A stretch of DNA of 64,000 bases from Mangifera indica (GCF_011075055.1 NC_058153.1:7254001-7318000), one strand, 5' to 3'; shown: positions 1 through 12,183, counted from the stretch's first letter. A program made the numbers and translations. The notes: generated by a model from the sequence alone, not told the origin.

Positions 1-1394
1 AAGACTAATTAGGGTTAATCAAAATTAAAATTTATGGGGAAATTGAAATTTATACCCAAATTTTTTTCTGTCTATATAAATTTACTAAAATTTTTTTATT
101 AAACATAATTGAACGAAATTCCTAAAATACCCCGGATTATATCCAGTCCTTTTGGCCTTCCCTTCTTCCATAGGACATATTTGAACATAGACTCTTTGTT
201 TGTTATCACATTAGTGATTGTTAATTTATCTTTAATTTAAAATAATCTAATTATATGATAACATATGTAAATGTACATATATTTGAATACTTAAAATAAA
301 TATACATAGTTTTATTATTAAAAATATTAGTATTATAATTTAAATTTAATTATTCAAATTAAGACAATTCAGTATGTTACTATCAAACCATAGTTTATCT
401 TTTCATTTATTTCTTTTATTTGATTAAATTATTGAAACTTGTTCTTGTCAGTTTGTTTAAAATTTAATAAAAAATCGTTGGATGCAATAAATTTTGTGTT
501 TGTAGTCTGAAATCTAGGAATTAACTGGTTGACGTCGTAAAATTATAAAGACCTCTAACTAAAATTAAAAGACCAAAAAGGATGTGTTTTGCTCATATAA
601 TTTTTCCTGTATCTCCCCACTTTTCCGTCCCATGCTTTGTCACCCTATGCTTTCTTGTCGTCTTCCTTTACACTTTCACAAATACTTTTCCAATTCAAAT
701 TCCAACACCACCACCATTTGATGTTCATAGCTTATTTTATGTTTTCTTTGTTTTTCTTTTCTTTTTTTCTTTAACATTATTGTTGTTGGCACTATTGTCT
801 TGTCTTGTAGTCCGCTTCCATAGCTAATGGCTTTGTTCTAAATTTCTTAATAATTTCAATCTCCCAAGTCATGTCTAAGATTTGTTTATACTTCACATAC
901 AAGATAATGCAAGCAATAAAGTGTTGAGAACTTTTTCTTTTCCTTTTTCCTTGCTAGGGTCTTCCATGCTTACGCTAAATAATCATAAGAAAATGAATTC
1001 ACATTGAACTCTAACACTATCATCTCATAAAAAGGTTTGTTAGTTTTGTTTTCTTCTTCTTTTTTTTGTTAAAATAACTTTCTTTCTTTGATATAAAAGC
1101 AAAAAATACCGACCATAAAAAAGTGTGAGACCTCATTAAGTTGGTCGAGTGGTTCGCCTTTACAACTCTAAAGTGGCAAACAGCTTTTCTTCCCTTTTAA
1201 AATTAGTTAATCGATTAATCTTGGCCATTTAGCTAACCCATAACCTCAAATCACACTACATTATTCAAAATTGCCTTCATTTAATGTTCGTTTTTAATCT
1301 ATGTTACAAAGAAATCAGTGGATTCAAAATAATCCCACTTTAACAATAATGTTAAATTGGCTTGACTTACAGTTCAAGTATTATTTGTGAACAG
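1..1394. other. Non-coding DNA upstream of the first visible HMA exon
   Basis: I see no HMA coding sequence here. The family has about 150-200 more N-terminal residues (HMA metal-binding domain and first membrane helices) that should precede the exon at 1395. The stretch is AT-rich and ends in an acceptor AG at 1393-1394, so it is best read as intron, with the 5' exons left of the window. A MITE-related piece lies at about 225-327. The 81-codon frame at 582-827 is T-rich, hydrophobic by composition and unlike any HMA exon. Confidence 0.6.
225..327. mobile_element. Partial palindromic MITE (right half)
   Basis: The segment contains the AATCTAATTATATGATAA core and ends in ACATAGTTTTATTA. This matches the right half of the AT-rich palindromic MITE family whose fuller copies are at 1745-1896, 16243-16410, 29962-30105, 55494-55632 and 56132-56300. 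The left half is missing or unrecognisable. Low complexity makes the exact ends uncertain. Confidence 0.4.
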
Positions 1395-4300
1395 TGATAG
1401 GTACAATTGCCATGAATGATTATACAGAAGCTGGAACAATCGTCTTTCTTTTCACTATTGCTGAATGGCTTGAGGCTAGGGCAAGCCACAAGGTTTGATA
1501 TCAACTGCTCTTCCTACCTCTTGCTTTTATTCACATCGTCACCATTCATGATCTAAATCTATTTCAAACATTAAGACACAGTCTAACATTTTTAATTGTA
1601 TTTTTATATTCTTTATATTCGAATAATGAATTATATTATATTTATAAATTGTTTTTAAAGTAAAAAAAACAAAAAAAACCCAACTCTCTTAGTTCTACAG
1701 TGTACACCTAGTAAAACTGATTCAACAATTTTGAACTTGAATAATGTTACATATATATACTTTTAAGTACACAGATAAGCTCGTATACGTAGTATTATTA
1801 TATGATTAGATGCTTTTTTAATTTTAATTCAAAATTATCTAATCAGATGAAAATATATTATATATATTCAAAATTATATACATATAATTTTATTGTTTAA
1901 ACTTTCCTTGGACCTCCAGTGTATATATAATTTCTTTTTTACCTAAGAGGCTCTTAAATTACGAGTAATTACGTCCAAAACATAAATCTTACTACCATTT
2001 TAGCATTTTTTTTTTTAAGCTAAAATGGGTATATGTGTTAAATATCTCTCAGGCAACTGCTGTAATGTCACAACTGACGAGCATAGCCCCTCGAAAGGCA
2101 GTAATAGCTGAAACTGGAGAAGAAGTTGATGCTGGGGAGGTGAAGTTAAATACTGTGGTCGCAGTTAAGGCAGGTGAAATTATACCAATTGATGGAATTG
2201 TTGTAGATGGCACCTGTGAAGTCGACGAGAAGACCTTAACTGGGGAGTCATTTCCTGTGGCCAAGCAAAAAGATTCCTCCGTTTGGGCCGGCACTATCAA
2301 CCAAAATGGTACAACAAATTTAATTGCTTAGTTCCTCTCTTAATTATACATATGTAAATGGACTAAGTTTTAAACATATGTTGATGGGTTTGTTACATTT
2401 CAGGTTACATTAATGTAAAAACTACTGCTTTAGCTGAAGATTGCGTGGTGGCTAAAATGGCAAAACTGGTGGAAGAAGCTCAGAATGGCAAAACTAAAGC
2501 CCAAAGGATCATTGACAAATGTGCCCAGTATTACACGCCAGGTTTGTCGAAATTTCTGTTAGAAAAATTGACAAGAACCTAATTTTGTTTTATTCACACT
2601 GAAAGAAACTGGTAGAAGAAGCTCCGCATGGCAAAACTAAAACCCAAAGAATCATTGACACATGTGCCCAGTATTACACGCCAGGTTTGCCGAAATTTTT
2701 GTTAGAAAAAAAGATAAAACCCTACTTAAATTTTATTGATACCAAAAGAAAATAGTGTTGCTGATAAGAGATGCCAACTTCTCCTAGAGACAAATAGGGA
2801 TGTGTTTCCCCTCCCAATCAACCCTATGGAGCTGCCTACATTCTAAATGGCCCAAAAAACCATATTTTTTAAATATTTTAAAAACTAGATCGATAATTGA
2901 ATTAGTTGTCTCATTAGTTTATAATTTGATCGAAAATTGATCGGTTTAACTTATTATCAAATTATGATAAATTTTTTAAATAATATCAGATTAACCAACA
3001 TATTTTGCTTAAAATTTTGCAGACAAATAAATAAAACAGAATATCCAAACCTAAGGTGATTAGAACATATCATTTCTAAAGAATGAAAATTATTCACCTG
3101 ATTTCAATGAAACAATTTGATGAAAAAATCTCTCTATCTTATGATATAGAAAAAAAAAACATAATTATGTAAATCATTACCTATAAAAGACACTTCAATA
3201 GATATGAAATACTTTTTTTCCTTCTTTTTCCTTTATTTATGAACTTATGTATTCCTTACAGACTTTTAAAAATTCATCAAATCTAATTTAAAATAATCAA
3301 ATTACTTAAAAATAATTAAATTTTCTAAAAATACCCGAAATTTTGGTTAAATTCGAATCTATTGGTTTTGACTAAATTTCTTGTGTCAACCAATAAACAA
3401 CTTTTTAATGTTAACTAGACTGAACTTTGAGCCGATTGCTGATACAATCGGTTGAATTAGCCAATCTGGTCTGGTTTTCAAAACAATGTAATTTTCCCTT
3501 CTCTATTCCTTCCACTGTTCCTCTGTTATACTCTTATATCCTAAAATCTTACCTTAGATTAAATTATTAAATTTCTTAATTCTCTCAAACAAAGTCAATC
3601 ATAGTATTATTCTAATGTTTATTTTGATTTCAATTTTATTATTATCTAATCCTATCATAATCTTATCATAATTTTTATTATTATATTAATTATTTCCTAT
3701 TCCTATCATTACTTGTCCTTTTGAAAACCACCTTATCCTCGAGATCGGTTGGGTGTTGGAGTCATTTTCCTTTATGCTTCTATGCTTCTTCTTGTAAGAG
3801 TTTGTCTTCCCAGCATCATGTCTTGCCAATTTGCCTTCACCCTTGCTAAGGATCTCATCACTTTGATACCATTTGATAGTAACCTATTTAGATTTTATTC
3901 ATATTGAAAAAAAATAATGTTGACAACAACATGTGCCAACTGTTCTCAAAGACAATTAGAGGTGTTTACCTAAGTTTTCTAAAAAACCATATTAGTTATT
4001 TCTTAATTTTATCATTACTTTGATGGAGACCCAATAAAAATATTAAATACTGACAATAAATAAGAGGTATAAGTTTCTCCCCTAAGGTTGTAGCCTCCTT
4101 ATCAGCCAATAACTATCCAAATAACCAAATAAAAAATATTTTCCTCCTCCTCAATGTCAATTACTCATATTTATAATTCCAATATTTTAAATTTCAAATC
4201 TAAATATTATCCAAATTAAATCAAATATTTATCTTAATTAAATCCAATAATCAACCTAATCAAATCAAATATACTATCATAAATATCCATAATTAAATCA

Positions 4301-7300
4301 AATATACTATCCTAATTTACATTATTAATTTATTATTACTATTATGATTATTATTATGTATTTGATCCTATTATTACCCGCCGTTTGGAAACCATCTTAT
4401 CCTCATGGTAGGGATCACTTTGATGATTTTTTTTTATAACATCTCTTATTACCGAATTTGAAAAAATTCCTCCCATTTTGTCATTAGTTGGAAATGTCAA
4501 CTTCATGTTATTTGTCATTGTAAAAAACACTACTCTGATATTGTTGTCTTAAGTACAGTTGCACATGTTTCAAATCCCAACCTTGGGACATTTTTCTCGC
4601 CATCCAATAACAACCACCACAAAAGCTCCTAGTCCAACTTTTGATCTCGTTGTCTTCATTGTCAATCATAGGTTTTTTTTTATGACTTTCTCCTCAGATA
4701 ACAACAATGATGGTTGAATATATTTTTTTATGACTTCCTCCTCAGACAGCGACGATGGTGGTTGAACAGATTTTTTTATGACTTCCTTAGCTTTCTCCTC
4801 AAATAATGGTGATGGTGGTTGAGCTTCAATCTCATTGTCTTCCTCAATCTCCTCCCTTTCCACATATTCTTTTACAGATGTCGACAATAATGATAACTCC
4901 TTAAATTCCCTCATGCACCCTAACTTCTCCAACTTACCCAAACAGACAATCACAATATCCAACTTAGTCATAACCATTCTTGTAATAATCTTCAAGTCCA
5001 TACTTTTATTTTCATACTCTTGCCCAGATCTAAAGTGATCTATATCATTTTGATAGAGACCTAATATAAATTTTATATTAAATAAATAATATTGACAACA
5101 AATAAGAGGTGTCAACTAATCTCCTAATGTCGTAGTTGCCCTATCAGCTAATGACTGCCCAAATACCCATAACAAAAATTTTCCTCCCCCTCCTTAATGC
5201 CAATAACTCATATTTATAATTCCAATATTTTAAATTTTAAATCCAAATATTAACTAAATCAAATCAAATATCCTATCATAAATATTTCATAATTAAATAA
5301 AATATACTATCCTAATTTAAATATATATTATCAATTTATTTATTATTATATTATTATTATTATTATTTATTTGATCCTAACAAAAATCGACTTTGATGGG
5401 TTCATTTCATTTCCCTATGTGAAATTGCTTAGAATTAAATTTATCCGCTTTTTTTTTTTTTTGAGTATAAATACCCCTTATCATAAGGTTTTCATAATTT
5501 TATATGGAGGTGTTTGATATATTAAGGGTTTTTTTTTTTTTGATATTTTTATGGAGTTTTGATACCTTCTAAAGGGAATGCAATGACTTCTACATAATCA
5601 TACTTGTATTTACAACTTTTCTCATATTTTCGGATACATGTATGGCAAAACCTTACATATATTATTTCTGGGTTACTTATTTTGCAGCTGTAATAATTTT
5701 ATCAGCCTGTGTTGCGGTGATTCCAGCTGCACTAAGAGTTAGAAACCGCAGCCACTGGTTTCAATTAGCATTGGTTGTTCTAGTTAGTGCATGCCCTTGT
5801 GCTCTAATCCTCTCAACGCCAGTTGCCACTTTCTGTGCACTTACAAAAGCTGCAACTGCTGGTCTTCTCTTCAAAAGAGTAGACTATCTTGAAGTTCTTG
5901 CCAAAGTTAAGGTTATGGCTTTTGACAAAACAGGAACTATTACAAAGGGTGAATTTGTCGTCTCTGAATTTCAATCTCTCAGTGAAGATATAAACTCAAA
6001 CACTTTGATGCAATGGTAAGGACTCTCACCAACATGAATGAAACGACTCAACATAACATTTACAAATTATTGACACTAAATGCTGGAAATTTTGAAGGGT
6101 ATCAAGCATTGAGAGTAAGTCAAGCCATCCAATGGCAGCTGCATTGGTTGATTATGGAAGGTCACTCTCTCTTGAGCCAAAGCCTGAAAGCGTTGAAGAC
6201 TATCATAATTTTCCTGGAGAAGGAATTTATGGAAGGATTGATGGGGAAGAACTTTATATTGGAAACAGAAAAATTGCACCGAGAGCAGGATGTGAAACAG
6301 GTTTATATTATTTAATTCTATGTGATTTAAGTTTAGAGTTCTAGCTTATGGTTGGTCTGATCATGTAACATATTTGGGTGTTTAGTGCCATCTGTGGAAG
6401 GAGTTAATAAAGAAGGAAAAACCATTGGATACATATACTTTAGAGCATCCCTTGTTGGAATTTTTAGTCTCTCTGATGCATGTCGAACCGGGGCTGCTGA
6501 AGCAGTCAAGGAGTTGAACTCTATGGGAATTAAAACTGCTTTGCTTACGGGAGATAATGAAGCATCGGCTATGCAGGCGCAACAACAGGTAAATTAGCAG
6601 TTAGAACTATTGCATACATAAGCTTCTAGGTAATAAGGACAGACAAATTTTGTTATGTTGATGTGCAGTTAGGAAATTCACTGGAGGCAGTCCATTCAGA
6701 ACTTTTGCCAGAAGACAAGGTGAAAATCATCAAAGAGTTTAAGAATGAAGGGCCAACTGCGATGGTTGGAGATGGTGTAAATGATGCGCCTGCATTAGCT
6801 ACTGCAGACATTGGCATATCTATGGGAATCTCAGGTTCAGCACTAGCAACTGAGACAGGACATGTTATTCTAATGTCAAATGACATTAGAAAAGTTCCCG
6901 CAGCCATCAAACTCGCTAGGAAAGCTCATTTGAAAGTAATACAGAATGTCATTATGTCGATGTCTACGAAGGCTGCTATCCTTGTCTTGGCCATTGTTGG
7001 TCACCCACTTGTTTGGGCTGCAGTTCTTGCTGATGTTGGGACATGCCTGCTGGTGATCCTTAATAGCATGCTAATTTTGAAAGGAACTCAAACTCATGGA
7101 GGTGAAGGATGCAAATCTTCTGCTAAATCGGTTCATCACAAACATGGAGGAAAATGCTGTGAATCTTCAGCTCAATCGGACAATCACAAACATGGAGGAA
7201 ACTATTGCAAATCTTCACATTTGCTACATAATCACAAACAGGGAGGAAAGTGTTGCAAATCTTCAGAAGAATCACAGAGTACTTATAAGTATAACCAGCA

Positions 7301-7952
7301 GCAATGTTGCAACAGTAACAAATCTCAGAAGGCCTGTAAGCCTAAGCAGAGCCCTTGCTGTTCCAGTAACTCCTGTGGGAGTATTAATCAGTGCAAAGTC
7401 CCAGCAAAGAAGCAGAATGTGTATAGGGGCAGTGATGCAACGCATAACACAAGGAAGCATTGTGATTCTGCAAATTGTGGCAACAAGGATCATGATCTCG
7501 AGGCCCAAAACTCCCACATTCACGGTTGTTCATTAGTAGAAACTCAAGATAAGCCTGTAGAAGATCACTGTCAGCATGGACATTGTGACAATGAGTCTCA
7601 TAAACACAATCACTGTCATTTGGATCACACATGCACAGAAGAAGATAGAATAATCGCAAGTCATGGTCACTGCCACACAGTCCAGTGTAGCGAAAATGAT
7701 GTGACCAACCACATAGGAAATGAATCAGGAAAAGCAGTAGAAAGCATTTGTGGTCATGGACTTCACAGAAGGGTTTGTTGCAATACCACTGCTGATAATG
7801 CCCTCGGAACAGTAGCCATGAGTAGCTGCATAAGTTTGGAGAAGAGAGAAATAAGTGCTTCTTGCAAAAGCGACTACATGAAGCAATGTTGTGCTAAGCA
7901 TGGGCATTTAGGAGCTGGGTTAGGAGGATTAACTGAAGTTGTCACAGAATAG
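1395..7952 (+). CDS. Zn/Cd-transporting P1B-2 ATPase, HMA2/HMA4-like (5'-partial, 7 exons)
   Basis: Exons, all with GT-AG introns: 1395-1492, 2053-2308, 2404-2541, 5688-6015, 6098-6300, 6386-6588, 6669-7952. Phases join without a frameshift to give about 835 residues ending at TAG 7950-7952. Visible in order: [11 protein letters not shown] with helix 3; actuator loop with TGES (2239-2250); SACPCAL metal site (CPC, 5792-5800); phosphorylation motif DKTGT (Asp 5924-5926); SSHP ATP-binding motif (exon 5); [12 protein letters not shown] (6768 onward); the DVG motif of helix 8 (7032-7040), typical of the Zn/Cd (P1B-2) group. A tail of about 285 residues rich in Cys pairs and His follows, ending GGLTEVVTE like the end of Arabidopsis HMA2. 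The family exports Zn2+/Cd2+ across the plasma membrane (HMA2/HMA4) or into vacuoles (HMA3); the long tail favours HMA2/4. The N terminus is not in the window. Odd points: a repeated tail motif, KRVDYLE where KGxDYLE is usual, and a duplicated exon piece in intron 3. Confidence 0.9.
1745..1896. mobile_element. Palindromic AT-rich MITE in HMA intron
   Basis: About 152 bp, imperfectly self-complementary. It starts near ACATATATATACTTTTAAGT, has a central AATTTTAATTCAAAATTATC and ends near TACATATAATTTTATTG. The reverse complement of its end, CAATAAAATTATATGTA, matches the terminus of other copies in the window. It lies wholly in the 560-bp intron between the first two visible exons. Confidence 0.5.
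2605..2748 (+). pseudogene. Duplicated 3' part of HMA exon 3 (exon relic in intron)
   Basis: This repeats 2462-2604 at an offset of about 143 bp: the last 79 bases of exon 3 (KLVEEA through YYTP) plus the start of the next intron. About 90% of exon bases match and the donor CCAG|GT is kept. There is no proper upstream acceptor except a weak AAAG at 2602-2605. Used as an exon after 2541 it would be read in the wrong frame and stop within about a dozen codons, so it is most likely spliced out with intron 3. Confidence 0.85.
2749..5687. other. Expanded HMA intron 3 with transposon-derived repeats
   Basis: The intron runs 2542-5687 (3146 bp) and ends in TTTTGCAG. After the exon relic it holds repeated fragments: a motif with TGCCAACT near 2772 recurs near 3938, and a primer-binding-site-like string (TGGTATCAAAGTGATG on the minus strand) lies near 3860-3875. 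This suggests decayed minus-strand LTR elements. No HMA exon is visible. Confidence 0.6.
4022..5379 (-). mobile_element. Possible small LTR-type element (direct repeats flanking a short core)
   Basis: Two direct repeats of about 330-350 bp, 4022-4370 and 5052-5379, both start GAT(G/A)GAGACC and end TATTTGATCCTA, with roughly 75-80% identity by eye. They flank a core of about 680 bp. The core has a 149-codon minus-strand frame (4666-5115) encoding an acidic protein with three copies of a QPPS...EEEVIKK-type repeat. I do not recognise it and found no reverse transcriptase. It could be a TRIM-like non-autonomous element or an unrelated duplication. Confidence 0.35.
7092..7283 (+). repeat. 48-bp tandem repeat (4 units) in the HMA metal-binding tail
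   Basis: Four in-frame 48-bp units at exact spacing (CAT/CAG codons at 7095, 7143, 7191, 7239) each encode a 16-residue unit of the form [11 protein letters not shown] followed by five variable residues. His, Gly-Gly, Cys and Ser-Ser are the kept positions. They lie just after the last membrane helix. Cys/His clusters in this tail bind Zn/Cd in the family; here they arose by local tandem duplication. Confidence 0.85.
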
Positions 7953-10778
7953 ATTTATCTATGTAAACTTCAGTAAGCTTATGATCTTTACCGGTTATCT
8001 TTTCAAAGAAAGATTTCTTAATTGTCTTTCATATTTTCGAAACTGGCCAATCAAAAGCAAATTATCAGTGTGATGTGCTAGAACAAAGATGCTATTAACT
8101 AATGTGAAGTAATTATTATTGCCAAGAGAATACCTAACTTTTATTATAAGGTGATCCAAGTACAAAAAACAACAATTATGCAGCATGATTGACTTCTATT
8201 TTTTTCCATTTATTAAAAAAAAAATTAGCACTTAATTTTTTGAAAATGGCCATAGTAAATTAAGAGAGGTGAAAACGATCAAACAAAAAGTTGTGGAATA
8301 TGATAAGAATATACTCAATAGAGAAATTTCTTGAAGAATCATAGAAAAGAAATTTCCAGATTATTAGAGTGAACAGCAATCAAATTATTGTTTTTGCTTT
8401 AGACCCTTTAGTATTGTTGTATGTTTCATTAAAATTAGAATTTATAAATCCTTTCCAATTATTTCAAATATATCAATTTTCTAATTTCCTAATTATTCTA
8501 TAGACCTTAATTGTGATATATAGTTGGTTGAAAGGCAAGAACTGATGAATTGGGTTGAGCAGGATTCCACGTATCAGAAATTAAATTGAAAGGAAAATCA
8601 CAGAAGGATCTGCCATTAACATAGGTCTAGAGCTTTGACACCATAAATAAGTTAAGTGACAAGTAGAAAGAGAAATGAAAGAAATGTAACTAATTTTTTT
8701 GCTTACCGAGCCTCAGATTTAGCTCTCTCTCTTTTGTTTTTAAACAAGAAATCTTATTTAAATTAGATTATTATTTTTTTGGATCGAATCAATCATATTA
8801 AATAAGATAAAACTTTACCCTATAATAAGATTTTAGCTTTAACTTATATATAAAGAAATTTTCCTCTACAGTATAAGGATTTAACAGCGAACTGATAACA
8901 AATTTATAAATAACATCACAGTAGGGATGGCAAAATCCTTTGCCGGCCCTAACCCATTTGGGTCATGATTAAGAGTGAAAAATTGCCGGCCCAAACCCAC
9001 AAGGCATAAAAATTAAAGAAATTAGATATTATTGATTATATAAAACAATAGACGAGATTGTATAATAATTATACAAAATATTATACAAACTCGGGTATGT
9101 CTACTATAAATGTGTGAAGATGAATTAAGACAGGTAAAAGGAATAGATAAAACACACAAATTTTTACGTGGTTAGACCTAATAATTGGAATACTTACATC
9201 CATAATGTTTACATTATGCTAGATATTGTATAATAATTATACAAAATATTATCTACAACATTGTCTTTCATATGTATTGTTCTCCCCTCCCCTCATCCTT
9301 TTCTCCTTCCTCCTTATATGCAAATTTTCTAGAGGGAAAATACATTTGAAACTCCCTTAACACTAAGGGCAACCTTTTATAAGATCTCAACTAGGATGAT
9401 AATTTGAGAAGAAAGTTGTCATCTAAAAAGATTGAGGTTGTGGACCAAGTTAAAGACTTGGTTATGAAGGCCTTCCATGCTATCTGGCTTCAATTTCTAA
9501 ACTATGGCATCTCTTTCTTGGGTTGGGGCTATGAGAAACAAGCACGAGATTAAAGACAATAATGGACCATATTGAATCGAGGTAGGTAGCACAAAACTTG
9601 AACTAATTAGGCAAGTCATAGAAAAGGTTTTCAAGGAACCCACTATCTAAGAGGTCATAAGAATAGCTTTCATTTCTACCTCTTATCACAAGGTTGTTAA
9701 GACTCTCTCAAGGTTGGCAGTATGATTTCTTTCGTTTTTTCACTGGACTTATTATATGAAGTATATTCTTTTTTATCTTGTATTGATGTTTTACTTCTTT
9801 ATCCACTTCTCAGTGTATTCCTTATTAGCATACACATACACAAGTTAGCAAATATCATTTGTAATAAATGAGAATCAAACATCATGTTATTCTTATTAAA
9901 ATGCCACTATATAATCCCGTTAAATTAAGAGAGATGTGAAAACTATCAAACAAGAAGTTATGTACTATGATAAGAAGAAATTCAATAGAGAAAACTCTTG
10001 AAGAATTTCCAAGAAGAAATTTCATAATAAAATTCATTTGTTTTCAATGTTTTATCAATTATTATATTTATTTCTTTCATATTAAAATGGATCTAAGATT
10101 AAATAAGTTTAATATTTTAAAAATGAAGAAAATTTAAATTTCAATTGAGAATCTCAATAACAAGAGCATACAACTGCAATACCACCATCGGGAAAAAAAG
10201 GGAACGCCAAAATGGACGGTGTGATAGCTTTTTGATCAGACAAAAGAAATATAAGTGGTAAATTGGTTTGATAGGCAATGCATAAACACTGTTGTTCATG
10301 CTGAATATGTGCGAGTTTCTATCCCATTTAGCCCATATTAAATAATCTTGCACATTAAATCAAAGCCATTCAATTTTCTATTACACTTTCCTCTTTTGAT
10401 TTATCTGCTATTCCACTTAAATTTCTCAAACGAAAACATCTCTATAAATGATATATGAGAGTTCTAATTTCATGCTTACTTATTCCTACAAGATCTCTCC
10501 TCTCGTGTTTACACTAAGTCTTTTCATTTTCATTTGAGCGTACAAAAGTGAATTTATCTTTATTGTTTAGTTACTTTTTTCATTTAGAATATGATGAATT
10601 CTTCATATCCATCTCCAACACCATCTTTTTAGTTAGAGTAGTTCTAAAATTATTTTTTTCTTTTATTTCTATGGTTTGCTATTAGTATGCATAAACTATA
10701 TTACCTAATACCTAATAAAATAACCAAAAAAATAAGCTAAATGAGAGATAACACTCATTTGAAACACATTCAAGGCAA
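7953..10778. other. Intergenic DNA with dispersed repeats, no gene seen
   Basis: Contents: a direct repeat of about 100 bp (8259-8358 and 9922-10024); a GC-richer string with GCCGGCCC and reverse GCCGGCCC-like motifs at 8937-9005, resembling an hAT element end; a 28-bp direct repeat with a palindromic TTGTATAATAATTATACAA core at about 9059 and 9225; pyrimidine-rich DNA near 9280-9320. The 70-codon minus frame at 10141-10353 matches nothing I know. Confidence 0.5.
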
Positions 10779-11649
10779 CCAAGTAAATCTATCAAGGAAG
10801 AAGATGTTAAAAATGACTAAAAAAGTCTAATAGATTGATACTAATACTTATAAATTTTATGATTGAGTTCATTTTTTATTTATGATTTATTTTAATTTTC
10901 TATTATTTCACCATGGTTATTTTCTGTCATAAGTGAGGTCTTTTAGAGGTATTGTATTCATTTCAGTTAAATTAAAAAAGTTATAATTTTTTATTTATAA
11001 AATTTCTAAAAAAGTAAATATATAAATTGGAAGATCATTGCACTAAAGTTTGCAAGCTGAGCTGTTTAAGACCCACAGAGGCACAGCTTGGTAGACCATA
11101 GGTCGTGCTCTGAGCCTAGCCATGCCATGAGTTGACATGACTAACAAGGATCACCATTTTGTGGGCCACGAGGTTAACACGATCGGTGGGCATGATTGAG
11201 ATATTGAAAATGAAGATAACTATAAAAGTTTGATAGATTGATACTTATACCAAGCCTCAATCTACCAAGGAAGGTGATGTTGATGATGACTAAAATAATC
11301 TAATAGATTGATATTGATACTTATAAATTTTATGATTGAGTTTATTTTTTGTTTATGATTTATTTTAATTTTCTATCATTTCACCACTATTATCCTTTGT
11401 TATAAGTGAGGTCTTTTAGAGGTATTGTATTCATTTCATTTAAATTAAAAAGGTTATAATTATTTATTTCTGAAATTTCTAAAAAATAAATATATAAACT
11501 AGTAGGCCACCGCATTAAAGCCTGTGGGTTGACCTGTATTAAGACCCGTGAAGGCATGACTTAATAGACCCTAGGTCATGCCATGGGCTGACATGACTCA
11601 TAGGGCTTGCCATTTTGTAGGCCACTGGCTAACACGATCGGTGGGCATG
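10779..11649. repeat. Two-copy tandem duplication, unit about 400-420 bp
   Basis: Copy 1 is 10779-11194 and copy 2 is 11253-11649, separated by about 58 bp. Both run from an ATCTA(T/C)CAAGGAAG start through CTTATAAATTTTATGATTGAG and AGTGAGGTCTTTTAGAGGTA to a shared end ACACGATCGGTGGGCATG. Identity is about 80-85% by eye, lower in the GC-richer second half. No coding frame. The second half, with alternating GGCCAC and CATGCC motifs, resembles the ends of hAT or other DNA elements. Confidence 0.75.
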
Positions 11650-12002
11650 GTGAGTAGTGCTAAATATGGTTCAACATGGCCTAATGTTGTATCTAGTTGT
11701 AGGGGCATGCATAATTTGGATTAGTGCAGTTTAAAAACTTTTTCAAGCCAAACTAAAAAAAAGGTTTGAAAAAATTACAAACCAAACCAAACCAAATTAT
11801 TTTATATTTCAAATTAAGTTAAACTAAACTAAAAAAGTATGGTTTAAACCTATTAAAAATCATTTACTTTCAAATATTTTGTACATAATAATTGAATTAT
11901 AGTTATTTAAGATATGAAATAAACATGTAAAATAAATATTAAATACATATACAATAAACATGTAAAGAAAATGACGAAATATATATAATAGCTAGTAGTA
12001 CA
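11650..12002. other. AT-rich intergenic DNA
   Basis: Contains a run of AAACCAAACCAAACCAAA-type motifs near 11780-11800 and AT-rich simple sequence. No gene or element boundary is clear. Confidence 0.4.
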
Positions 12003-12183
12003 TGTAATACCCCTTTCAGAAGTATTAGCCTTTAGAGAAAAGTATTACTAGCATTGATCACAAGAAGAGCATACATTTAATTAGAAAATTTAAACCATAA
12101 TGTAAACTTAATAGAAAAAGATTGAAATACCCTTTATTAAAACATGGTGGAATACGTGTAAAAGATGTCTTTATTTACCCACT

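Noticed and set aside
582..827. 81-codon + frame that could be the missing HMA N terminus
   Set aside because: It is T-rich and lacks the metal-binding domain motif and helix pattern of HMA N termini; no splice signal links it in phase to 1395.
1140..1190. tRNA-like A box (TGGTCGAGTGG) suggesting a SINE or tRNA gene
   Set aside because: No B box follows at the right distance and no cloverleaf can be drawn.
7096..7536. 146-codon + frame and overlapping minus frames in the HMA last exon
   Set aside because: They are out-of-frame readings of the repetitive Cys/His-coding exon, whose proper frame has a clear family match to its last residues.
10141..10353. 70-codon minus frame as an exon
   Set aside because: No splice context, no family similarity that I can name, in repeat-rich intergenic DNA.
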